Below are positions 27,155-34,767 of a stretch of DNA of 64,000 bases, in pieces. Below the pieces are notes generated by a model. The model had not been told where the DNA came from and did not search any database. It worked only from the letters and a program-made list of their open reading frames with translations. Position 1 is the stretch's first letter. Each line of letters starts with the position of its first letter. A program made the translations under genes and the position numbers. The stretch is from Flavipsychrobacter sp. (GTDB taxonomy: Bacteria; Bacteroidota; Bacteroidia; Chitinophagales; Chitinophagaceae): the NCBI GenBank assembly GCA_017849575.1, contig JAFIGV010000014.1:62001-126000 (forward strand), in the 5' to 3' direction.

Positions 27155-27360
27155 CCTTCCGTACCTGAAGATACACTGAGCTTTTGCTCAAAGAGCTTGT
27201 CACCGCACAGCCTTTCACCGCTGAAAGGGTAGTACACTCCTGAACCCAATATCTTAAAAACCTATGCCACAGGCGGTGTGCATCAAAGCTCCATCACAAG
27301 CTTTTCCCCGGAGTTTTTAATTTTGCCGCTCCTCCGCCCGAGGTTTTTCAACGCTTAACA

Positions 27361-27954
27361 ATGACGCCCGAAAGAGAAGAAAGGATCAGACAGGTACTTC
27401 ATCGCAGACAACCCGATCTGACGGTAATCATGGAGAATGTGCACGATCCGCACAATATTTCGGCGGTGATGCGCACTGCCGACAGCGTAGGTATTCAGGA
27501 ACTCTACATTCTCAACACTCGCATCAGCAGACACGAGAAATTTGGTAAAAAGAGTTCGGCCAGTGCTGCCAACTGGCTAACCATTCATCATTTCGATAAT
27601 ACTGAGGAGTGTTTTTCCGCACTGAGGAAAAAATATGCAAAGATCTATGCAACGCATCTCGGCGTAGCCTCCCAGTCGCTATACGCCTTAGATCTTCGCG
27701 AACCGGTGGCTTTGGTTTTTGGAAACGAACATAGCGGTGTAAGCGAAGAAGCATTACGTCACTGCGATGGAAACTTTATCATTCCTCAGGTGGGTATGGT
27801 CCGGTCACTGAATATTTCGGTGGCGTGTGCGGTTACGCTGTATGAAGCGATGCGGCAAAGGCTTGCTGATGGCTTTTACGATCAGAAAAGGCTCAGTGAG
27901 GCCGAATATACCGGGCTTTCCCGATTGTGGGGCGCACACGATCTTTCGGATTAG
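27361..27954 (+). CDS. trmH: TrmH-type tRNA (guanosine-2'-O-)-methyltransferase
   Basis: A 197-residue SPOUT methyltransferase. Motif 1 NVHDPHNISAVMRTAD, motif 2 ALVFGNEHSGVSEEAL and motif 3 IIPQVGMVRSLNISVACAV are intact and form the trefoil-knot SAM site. It methylates the 2'-O of a guanosine, G18 of tRNA in TrmH. It overlaps the convergent membrane-protein gene by four bases. Confidence 0.92.
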   Translation: MTPEREERIRQVLHRRQPDLTVIMENVHDPHNISAVMRTADSVGIQELYILNTRISRHEKFGKKSSASAANWLTIHHFDNTEECFSALRKKYAKIYATHLGVASQSLYALDLREPVALVFGNEHSGVSEEALRHCDGNFIIPQVGMVRSLNISVACAVTLYEAMRQRLADGFYDQKRLSEAEYTGLSRLWGAHDLSD

Positions 27955-28346
27955 CGACTTGCCATTGCATGACCGAGCAATGCGGCGGGAATAAAACAAA
28001 CAATGCCTGCGATAATAAACCATAAGGGATGGGCATACATAAAGATGTCAACGATGCCCGTGGTCATCAGAAAGAGTCCGGCAATATAGGCCGGTGTACG
28101 GGCAGGTCCCCGCGCTATCAGCCGAATGGTGGCACCGCACAGAACCGACCCCACAATCCACCCCACAAGAGAGATAAGCAAGGCGAGCGCCGGCAGACTC
28201 GCTTCAAAACGCGCTGCTGCCTGATGATTTGCAGGATCATAACCGGTGGGATAAGGATACCAGATGAGTCGCAACCGCTCGAAGCCAATGAAGACCAGAG
28301 TGGCGACAATTATTCCCGCAACAACGCCCAAAACTTTTCGTAGCAT
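27951..28346 (-). CDS. 131-aa four-helix membrane protein
   Basis: From MLRKVLGVVAG this 131-residue protein has four predicted transmembrane segments (about 4-22, 50-72, 80-100, 105-126) with a short periplasmic loop after the first. The longer frame upstream lacks a good start. No family is recognised. Its 5' side faces the accessory island at 28.4-31.0 kb. Confidence 0.62.
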   Translation of the reverse strand: MLRKVLGVVAGIIVATLVFIGFERLRLIWYPYPTGYDPANHQAAARFEASLPALALLISLVGWIVGSVLCGATIRLIARGPARTPAYIAGLFLMTTGIVDIFMYAHPLWFIIAGIVCFIPAALLGHAMASR

Positions 28347-28431
28347 AAACCAGTCATTATGCGTACAAAAGTATTTTATCCCAGACCATAGTGTCTCAAA
28401 AATTTCTGAGGCGCCGGAACAGGAAGTAGGA

Positions 28432-28659
28432 CTAAGCACTCAAGGGATTAGCTTCACTGGGAAAATTTAGTTCAACAGTTTCATTAGCTTTTGGAATCAT
28501 TTTTCTGTCCGTTGGCGTAACGAAGTCTAAGCTCTGAATGCGAAGCGAACCTGCATCATATTTTGCTATAGTTTTATCGGGTGTAAAAGCCTTTTTTGCT
28601 TTCTTAATAATCGCCCGCAGTGCTATGTGCCAGATGAAAAAATTCCCTGCTTCTTTGGT
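28432..28659 (-). pseudogene. decayed coding remnant (75 codons without a start)
   Basis: An open frame of 75 sense codons runs from an in-frame TGA (28660-28662) to TAG (28432-28434). It reads like a protein C-terminus (AIIKKAKKAFTPDK, SLRIQSLDFVTPTDR) but its only Met is 20 codons from the end. No family is recognised. It probably is the tail of a lost gene or part of a repeat at the edge of the accessory island. Confidence 0.3.
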
Positions 28660-28697
28660 TCAAATTCCGGTTGCAAAGTGGCAGCTTAGTAAGACTC

Positions 28698-28784
28698 GAG
28701 CGCCGCTCTATGAACGCTTACGCCTGTGGATTACAAATCCATCTCATCCCTGAGTTCGACATGCGCTGCGCTAACATGTCGAAC
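28698..28784. repeat. cluster of three palindromes, REP-like
   Basis: Three inverted repeats lie within 87 bases: GAGC-GCC-GCTC (28698-28708), TGGATT-ACA-AATCCA (28727-28741) and a perfect 10-bp GTTCGACATG/CATGTCGAAC with an 11-base loop (28754-28784). There is no T run, so they do not look like plain terminators. They lie just downstream of the nucleotidyltransferase pair and resemble extragenic palindromes or recombination sites. Confidence 0.55.
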
Positions 28785-28812
28785 AACAGCCGAACACCAG
28801 CCATTTCGTTGA

Positions 28813-29874
28813 CTATTCTTTGTCTTTATAAAACTTGTCTCTCAATTGATAGGTCAAATCGTTTACCATTGCCAGGTCAGGTTCGTTTGGCAAATCTGAA
28901 TTTTCAAAAGCTAATTCCATTTCCGCCTGTTTAATATCTGCCATTTTTAATAAATCTTCGTATTCGAATCTACCTGATTTAATTTCAAGTAGAAAATCCC
29001 GATTGGGTCTTTTTACATTGACTTTCTTCTCTTTCCCGATTTCGATAGCCATTTCGAAAAGTCTGAATACATGCATCATATTTTTAGCATCGTAATTCTT
29101 CCCATGACTTTTAGTGTTTTCATATCTTTCATCATTTCGTTTATCAACCCAGTCCCAATATTCACGATATTCCTTGCAATATGTCGAGTAGCCGTCCCGA
29201 TTGAAATACAGTAGTGATTCTTGCTTAGTTCCTTTTGGTATTGAACTTAAACAAACATCATTAGAATCTTTCCCTTTTATTATTCCATTGAATCCAAGAC
29301 CTTCAGAATAGTACAATCCGTAAACATCTTTCATGTTTGGAATATTTATTAAGCCGCAATTTTCCTGATTCCAGTTTTTAATTTCCAGATATTTTTCAAG
29401 TGGAATTGCTCCCTGTTCGTAATTAACAAAACAAAATGCCAATACACTTTTCCGTTCTTTTGCAACAGGATTAACAATCTTCTTTTTTAGTCCTTTAGCT
29501 TTTTTAATCTGTGATAGTGCAAATTTTCCGAAAGTATTACTGCAAAGTTTGGATAAAATCAATTCAGACTTAATTTTAGACAGATAGGGATGCTTATAGA
29601 TTATTGCACTGTCTGGTGTGTTGAGTAATTCCAAAATATTTGGATTGTTTAGTGAAAGGAGCTCCATAAACCTTCCAAGCTCATAAAATACAACATCGTT
29701 TGTTTCATTATTCACCTGAGGAATATAATTCAATCCATAATACTCCGCTTTCGGCAGAATAAAAACTCCTTTAATGTCAGTGTCAGAAGTTGTTGTATCT
29801 AATCCGTATGCTTTACTGCCACTAATGCATTCAAGTATTATTAGTCCTCTATTTCGTAAATCGTCAATGGTCAT
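28813..29874 (-). CDS. RlaP/YcgL-type predicted nucleotidyltransferase (long form)
   Basis: A 353-residue pol-beta-superfamily nucleotidyltransferase. Gly19-Ser20 and Asp31-x-Asp33 (ISGSKAYGL then SDTDIKG) form the metal and nucleotide site, followed by a long helical part. The GSxAxG...SDxD arrangement fits COG3541/PF10127, whose RlaP members are associated with RNA-repair systems. The DNA is visibly AT-rich relative to neighbours, suggesting transfer. The gene lies three bases after a second, shorter member of the same family. No RtcB ligase or other repair gene is adjacent. Confidence 0.78.
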   Translation of the reverse strand: MTIDDLRNRGLIILECISGSKAYGLDTTTSDTDIKGVFILPKAEYYGLNYIPQVNNETNDVVFYELGRFMELLSLNNPNILELLNTPDSAIIYKHPYLSKIKSELILSKLCSNTFGKFALSQIKKAKGLKKKIVNPVAKERKSVLAFCFVNYEQGAIPLEKYLEIKNWNQENCGLINIPNMKDVYGLYYSEGLGFNGIIKGKDSNDVCLSSIPKGTKQESLLYFNRDGYSTYCKEYREYWDWVDKRNDERYENTKSHGKNYDAKNMMHVFRLFEMAIEIGKEKKVNVKRPNRDFLLEIKSGRFEYEDLLKMADIKQAEMELAFENSDLPNEPDLAMVNDLTYQLRDKFYKDKE

Positions 29875-29877
29875 AAT

Positions 29878-30636
29878 TCAAGCCAATGTTTTGAGAAAAA
29901 AATCATTCAAATCAATCATTTTTCCTTTTGAAGCTGGCAAACTTTGAGATTCGTTTTCTGCTCTTTCGATCGAGGCTTTCATGAATTCTAACAACACCGT
30001 CTCTCCTTTATGTCGGTATGTTTCGCTAATCGTTGACTTTTTTTCAATTAGTTCTCCAATCCTAATTTTAATATTTGCAGGCAAGTCCAGTCCATTTAGC
30101 ATTTTACCAAATTCAATTGGTGGAATTTCCTCTTTTTCTAAAATCCACAAACACGCCACTGACGCACGAAGTGCATAAAAGAATTTTTTAAGTTTATATT
30201 CCTCTTCATTTGTTACTTCTTCAAATGCCTTTTTTGCCATGCTCAAATAATGGTGGATTGTGGCAATTCTTGAATAAGTCTTTTTTGCAACTGAATTAAT
30301 TCCAGTCAGAAACTCTTTGTCAGCTTTATAAATTATTGGTGATTGAATTCTTTCGAGCAAAGGGGGATTAGATTTTGCAAGTAACCGAAGGGCTTTTCGT
30401 AAATCCCAACCGCTTATGTCAATCTCATTGTTCTCAAGGAAATATTCGATTGTGTCTTTTTCTTCGGTCAAACCTAAATACCAATCTTTGTCATGTTTGT
30501 AAATAACACGAACATCAAAATCACTGTCAGGTGAAGGAAATCCCCATGCTCTCGAACCTGTCTCGCAGGCAAGAAGTATTTTAATCCCTTTATTTTTCTC
30601 TAAACCAGATAGATATTTCTTGATTTTTTCGTCCAT
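29878..30636 (-). CDS. RlaP/YcgL-type predicted nucleotidyltransferase (short form)
   Basis: A 252-residue protein. ETGSRAWGF (Gly27-Ser28) and SPDSDFDVRVIY (Asp39, Asp41) are an almost textbook RlaP/YcgL active-site block; DWYLGL and ISGWDLRKALRLL continue the family pattern. A helical C-terminal part (about 120-250) could bind a partner or RNA. It precedes the long-form gene by three bases, so the two are one transcriptional unit. AT-rich composition matches its partner and differs from the flanks. Confidence 0.82.
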   Translation of the reverse strand: MDEKIKKYLSGLEKNKGIKILLACETGSRAWGFPSPDSDFDVRVIYKHDKDWYLGLTEEKDTIEYFLENNEIDISGWDLRKALRLLAKSNPPLLERIQSPIIYKADKEFLTGINSVAKKTYSRIATIHHYLSMAKKAFEEVTNEEEYKLKKFFYALRASVACLWILEKEEIPPIEFGKMLNGLDLPANIKIRIGELIEKKSTISETYRHKGETVLLEFMKASIERAENESQSLPASKGKMIDLNDFFLKTLA

Positions 30637-30667
30637 CTTTCGCGCTTAGGTATGTGCAGTATGTCTT

Positions 30668-30808
30668 TTACAATGGCCGACCAACGCCAAGTGAAATATA
30701 CGTCACGGTTCCAAATGTTTCATTAAGGCACCCGCCAAAGCCTTTACCGTACAATTCATGTAAAGCGACCTGCTGTCGCGCAGCCGGTTTCACCGAGGAG
30801 TGAAGCAT
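30668..30808 (-). CDS. 46-aa ORF upstream of the nucleotidyltransferase pair
   Basis: ATG at 30808 opens 46 codons ending 31 bases before the short nucleotidyltransferase gene, same strand. It has a Gly/Cys-containing centre (GKGFGGC) and ends GVGRPL. No family is recognised. Its base composition is unlike the AT-rich genes it precedes, so it may instead be part of a repeated element at the island edge. The opposite flank, 30809-31033, shows a short hairpin (GCGAC/GTCGC at 30768-30782 lies inside this ORF) and nothing else identifiable. Confidence 0.3.
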   Translation of the reverse strand: MLHSSVKPAARQQVALHELYGKGFGGCLNETFGTVTYISLGVGRPL

Positions 30809-31033
30809 GGCTTAAGCAGAACCGCTTATGCGTTTGGTTTACAGCGTAGTATTTGTACGCCACATGAAAGTAAACTTACGCATCTACACACGAATACGAA
30901 AATCGGAACATTGCGATAATTGCTGATTCACCTTGTTAGTTATTCCCTTCACAGCGTGGGCCCCTTGCTGGAGACCTGCACAGAAAGAAGCTACTGAACA
31001 TCAAGATTTACACTTTATTAGTGCGCAGGAGAT

Positions 31034-31041
31034 TAATTTTG
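31034..31041 (+). promoter_or_regulatory. Bacteroidota -7 box for the 31046 gene
   Basis: TAATTTTG fits TAnnTTTG but ends only four bases before the ATG, implying a leaderless or near-leaderless message if used. Confidence 0.35.
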
Positions 31042-31045
31042 AGCT

Positions 31046-32503
31046 ATGAAATGTCGCAACTGGTTGCCGGTGCTTCTGCTCGTTTTAGGAAGTGTATCCT
31101 CATATGCTCAGGAAGTGTTGTATTCGAACTACGAAAAGTTCGATTTGCGGAACGGAGATTTCTCTGTACTGGGTAAGATCGGAAACAGAATTTACACCTA
31201 CAGGAGCTCAGCGGATGGCTTTTTTCTCGATGCCTTTAACGACAGCATGGAAAAGCTCGCGACGGTGGTGCTTGATTTTTTTCCAAAAAAGATCTACGAA
31301 ACAAAGTTTGTAACCTATGCGGACAAGATCATTGTTTTGTATCAGGAGGTAGCTACCGGGAAGGTGATACAGAATGCTGCCTTGCTGGATGAACGTGGTC
31401 GTTTACTGAAGGGCCCAGTGCAGCTTACTTCTGCAAAAACAGGTATTTGGGGGCCCAACCGCGATTATTTTTCGCTGGCGGTGAGCGATGATAAAAAGCA
31501 AATTCTCAGCTACGGTATTGAAGAAAAGGGGGATGAACTCAACTTCACGGGGATTTGGCTCGACGACGGGTTGAACGTAATCGGTCGGAATAACGCAAGC
31601 TTCCGCGCAGACAACGATCTGAGCCATGGGGATGGTTTTATGGATAATGATGGTGTATTTTTTCTGCCCGCCTACACGCCCGTCGGCACGCGAAACTATG
31701 CAGACCAGGTGTGGCTGCTCAGCACCGATAAATCTTCGAGGCGCTTCCAGGCAAAAGAGTTTCCGTTGCGCGATATGTACAGTACCAGTTTGTACATGAA
31801 GCTCGACAATGTGAACAATCGCATATACACCGGCGGTTTTTATTCCGACAAGAAGAACGGAAACTATGAGGGTGTTGTTTACGCCTATTATGATCTGAAG
31901 GACAGTAGCTGGCAAAACCGGAAAAACATTCCCTTCGATGAGCAACTGCGTAATGCTACGGGTGAACGCAACCTGAAGCGGGCGTTTAACGATTATCAGG
32001 TAAAACAGATGATCGTCAAAAAAGATGGTGGGTTTGTGTTGGTGTCGGAAGACGTTTACATCACCACACGCACGAGTTCACCGGGCTGGGGTGGTTTTTA
32101 CTACTCCTATTACTACAGTCCTTTTATGAATCAGACCATCAGAGAGTATAATTACAATGATATTTTTGCGCTTTCTTACGATGGGAATGGTAACAGAGAC
32201 TGGCACGCCTTCATCCGGAAAAGCCAGTATTCACAGGAAGATGGAGGGATATTTTCCTCCTATGGCCTGATCAATACTGGTGGCGCGCTGGGCTTTTTGT
32301 TCAATGACTTCAATACACGCAACTCCAGAATACAACTGGCAACTCTTAATGCCGCCGGACAAGTGGACATGCGCTCGCTTGCTGCAGGTACTTCGAACGA
32401 TCCTGACTGGCTTCCCCGTTCGGGTAAGCAGGTTGGGCTGAAAGAATTGGTGGTACCCTGTCTGAGAAGAAAGCAAATCTGCTTTGCCAAAATTGTATTT
32501 TAG
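31046..32503 (+). CDS. secreted hypothetical protein, 485 aa
   Basis: Signal peptide (about 1-21, ending SSYAQ), then an all-beta mature region with repeated short segments of the type NRIYTGGFYSD, FALSYDGNGNRDWH and GGFVLVSEDVY, suggesting a beta-propeller-like fold of unknown role. There is no T9SS sorting domain or lipobox. It starts a same-strand run ending with purQ and the DsbD-type genes. Confidence 0.72.
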   Translation: MKCRNWLPVLLLVLGSVSSYAQEVLYSNYEKFDLRNGDFSVLGKIGNRIYTYRSSADGFFLDAFNDSMEKLATVVLDFFPKKIYETKFVTYADKIIVLYQEVATGKVIQNAALLDERGRLLKGPVQLTSAKTGIWGPNRDYFSLAVSDDKKQILSYGIEEKGDELNFTGIWLDDGLNVIGRNNASFRADNDLSHGDGFMDNDGVFFLPAYTPVGTRNYADQVWLLSTDKSSRRFQAKEFPLRDMYSTSLYMKLDNVNNRIYTGGFYSDKKNGNYEGVVYAYYDLKDSSWQNRKNIPFDEQLRNATGERNLKRAFNDYQVKQMIVKKDGGFVLVSEDVYITTRTSSPGWGGFYYSYYYSPFMNQTIREYNYNDIFALSYDGNGNRDWHAFIRKSQYSQEDGGIFSSYGLINTGGALGFLFNDFNTRNSRIQLATLNAAGQVDMRSLAAGTSNDPDWLPRSGKQVGLKELVVPCLRRKQICFAKIVF

Positions 32504-32523
32504 CCGCATCAACCCCGTTTTTT

Positions 32524-33510
32524 GTGCTGCAAGTTTTTCGCAATTACAGTCCCTTTACTGTTATCATACTCATCATTGCAGCCTTTGTAATGAAGCTGCA
32601 GGCATTGTTGCATCCGGTGGCTCCGGTAGCCTTGCCCGACCACGTGATATTCGCTTTCCTGCTCCGCATCATTAACTATGTGTTTGCCGGCAGTGCTTTT
32701 GCCTATACGCTGCTCGCAGTGCTTTTTCTAATTGCACAGGCATTGTTTGTCAATTTCATTACGGTGCGTCACAAGCTGTTTTTTAGAAACACTTATCTGC
32801 CTGCCTTTACCTATCTGCTCATCACTTCAGTGAATCCTGCGTTCAACTACTTCAGTGAGCCGCTGATCATCAACTGGCTTACCCTTATTTCGGTCAACAT
32901 CATACTCAGTTTCAGTCAGACGACACAGCCCCGCAAGCAGATATTTAACGCCGGTTTTGCCGTTTGTCTTCCCTTATTGCTACAGTTTCCGGCTATTGGC
33001 TTTTTGCTTTTGTTTCTGCTTTCCCTTTTGTTTCTGCGCACATTTAATGTGGGTGAACTTGTGGTCGGCCTCATGGGGTATATCACGCCACTTTATTTTT
33101 TTGCCTGCATCCTCTTTCTTTCTGATCAGCTCAGCATTCTGGAGAAGATCTTTCATATTGGCTTTTCGCTACCCGCAAGGCTCAATCATCCGGTGTACAT
33201 GTTCACCGCTATTGCAGGCCTCGCCATACTGCTGCTCATCGGCACCATTTCCATCCAACAACAAATAGCCAGGATGACCATCTATATCCGCCGCGCCTGG
33301 GGGCTGTTGTACACCTATCTTATCATTTCTTTCGGCGTTGCCTTCATCACTGTTTCCTCAGTCAACGCAGAGTGGCTGATCATGATGCCGGCGCTCAGTC
33401 CCATCATTTCTCAGGCGTTTTCGATTGAAAAAAGTAAACGGTTTAGTAGTTTTACCTTTTATTTTTCCCTGCTTTTACTAATCTTTTGCCAACTGGCGTT
33501 AAATAAGTAG
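32524..33510 (+). CDS. multi-pass membrane protein, DUF6427-like
   Basis: A 328-residue protein with about nine or ten transmembrane helices and few charged residues. GTG at 32524 is the likely start (reads MLQVFRNYSPF); no ATG is available nearby. The pattern resembles DUF6427 of Bacteroidota, function unknown. It precedes purQ by eight bases, so they are co-transcribed. Confidence 0.68.
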   Translation: MLQVFRNYSPFTVIILIIAAFVMKLQALLHPVAPVALPDHVIFAFLLRIINYVFAGSAFAYTLLAVLFLIAQALFVNFITVRHKLFFRNTYLPAFTYLLITSVNPAFNYFSEPLIINWLTLISVNIILSFSQTTQPRKQIFNAGFAVCLPLLLQFPAIGFLLLFLLSLLFLRTFNVGELVVGLMGYITPLYFFACILFLSDQLSILEKIFHIGFSLPARLNHPVYMFTAIAGLAILLLIGTISIQQQIARMTIYIRRAWGLLYTYLIISFGVAFITVSSVNAEWLIMMPALSPIISQAFSIEKSKRFSSFTFYFSLLLLIFCQLALNK

Positions 33511-33518
33511 CTATTCTA

Positions 33519-34211
33519 ATGAAATTCGGAGTTATTGTTTTCCCTGGTTCCAATTGCGATCGCGATATGATGCATGCGTTGCAGGATGATCTTAAACAAG
33601 ACGTAGTGATGCTTTGGCACAAAGACCGCGATCTGAGTGCTTTTTCCAAAGAGGATTGCATCGTTTTGCCGGGTGGATTTTCCTATGGCGACTATCTTCG
33701 CTGTGGTGCCTTGGCTCGTTTTAGTCCTATGATGGAACAAGTGATCAATTTTGCCAACTCCGGCGGTAAGGTACTTGGCGTGTGCAATGGTTTTCAGATT
33801 CTTTGTGAGAGCGGACTGTTACCTGGCGTGCTGCTGCAGAACGATCATCAAAAGTTTGTTTGCAAAAATGTGTTTATAAAGAGCGAAGCCAACAGCAATT
33901 TTGTAAGCAGGAATGTGGAGGATAAGGTATTGAAGATACCCGTAGCTCATGGAGAAGGACGGTATTTTGCAGACGCCACCACCATGGAAAATCTGAAGCA
34001 GAACGACCAGATCGTTTTTCGTTACTGTGATGAACAGGGCGAGGTTCACATCGATGCAAATCCTAACGGTTCTGCGAGCAATATTGCCGGTATCTGTAAC
34101 GCCGGCAGAAATGTTTTCGGCATGATGCCGCATCCCGAGCGCGCCACCAGCGCGGCGCTCAACAATGTGGACGGGCGGTTTATTCTTGAAGCTTTTACCC
34201 AAATGAACTAA
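33519..34211 (+). CDS. purQ: phosphoribosylformylglycinamidine synthase subunit PurQ
   Basis: A 230-residue class I glutamine amidotransferase supplying ammonia to PurL in purine synthesis. The nucleophile is Cys89 in GVCNGFQ, the C-terminal His-Glu pair is in MMPHPERAT, and the N-terminal FPGSNCDRD is diagnostic. A stand-alone PurQ implies small PurL and PurS elsewhere. Confidence 0.96.
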   Translation: MKFGVIVFPGSNCDRDMMHALQDDLKQDVVMLWHKDRDLSAFSKEDCIVLPGGFSYGDYLRCGALARFSPMMEQVINFANSGGKVLGVCNGFQILCESGLLPGVLLQNDHQKFVCKNVFIKSEANSNFVSRNVEDKVLKIPVAHGEGRYFADATTMENLKQNDQIVFRYCDEQGEVHIDANPNGSASNIAGICNAGRNVFGMMPHPERATSAALNNVDGRFILEAFTQMN

Positions 34212-34213
34212 AG

Positions 34214-34675
34214 ATGCGCTATTGGATAGCTGCTTTTGCAGCCTTATGTATGTTGTTGTCGTCGGCGGAGGGGCAAGCACAGGGTTTGGAAGACCCTACA
34301 AGCTGGACCTATGAGGTGAAGAAAAAGTCGGCAGGAGAATATGAACTTATTTTCCAGGTCACGCTAAAAGATGGATGGCATATTTTTTCACAAAAGCCAG
34401 GCGATGAATTCCTGATTCCTCCCAGTTTTAGTTTTGACCGTGCCCAATTTCTCAAGCTGGTAGGAAAGCCCGCTGAGCGCGGCACGCTGAAAACAGAAAA
34501 AATGGAAGGCGTGGACAATCCGATCCATTTTTACGAACATAGAGTTGCATTTGTGCAGGTTATCCGGGCAAAACCCGGACAAAAAATCACCGGAAAACAT
34601 GAGTATCAGGTATGTAACAACAGTGTGTGCCTGCCGCCCAAACAAAAGCGTTTCGAATTCGTGATCAGTAATTAA
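34214..34675 (+). CDS. stand-alone DsbD alpha-type thiol domain protein
   Basis: A 153-residue secreted protein: signal peptide (about 1-22) then a single DsbD N-terminal (alpha) domain with the active cysteines in YQVCNNSVCLPP. It should shuttle electrons between a DsbD-like transporter and periplasmic substrates. It follows purQ by two bases and precedes a full-length DsbD with the same domain at its N-terminus (DPTSWTYEVKKK versus DPTTWKYEVQRK), so the two domains are paralogous. Confidence 0.82.
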   Translation: MRYWIAAFAALCMLLSSAEGQAQGLEDPTSWTYEVKKKSAGEYELIFQVTLKDGWHIFSQKPGDEFLIPPSFSFDRAQFLKLVGKPAERGTLKTEKMEGVDNPIHFYEHRVAFVQVIRAKPGQKITGKHEYQVCNNSVCLPPKQKRFEFVISN

Positions 34676-34767
34676 GAAAAGCCTAAAGTTTGGTTTTTCG
34701 TAACCGAATATACAAACCCGGTCGCGCCCTTTAGTTTTCTTTACATAAAGCAAAGCCACCAGATTCA

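Noticed and set aside
27211-27228. CCTTTCA/TGAAAGG hairpin as a riboswitch or small RNA upstream of trmH
   Set aside because: It is only a 7-bp hairpin, and nothing around it matches a known structured RNA.
28650-28690. GGTTCAAATTCC resembling a tRNA T-loop near the island edge
   Set aside because: The flanking bases do not form a T-stem, and no acceptor, D or anticodon arms of a tRNA can be folded around it.
28727-28741. GGATTACAAATCC resembling a tRNA anticodon arm
   Set aside because: It is a simple palindrome and the neighbouring sequence does not complete a cloverleaf.
30637-30720. Possible integron attC or cassette boundary
   Set aside because: The attC core consensus could not be matched, and no integrase gene is in the window; kept only as a repeat hypothesis.
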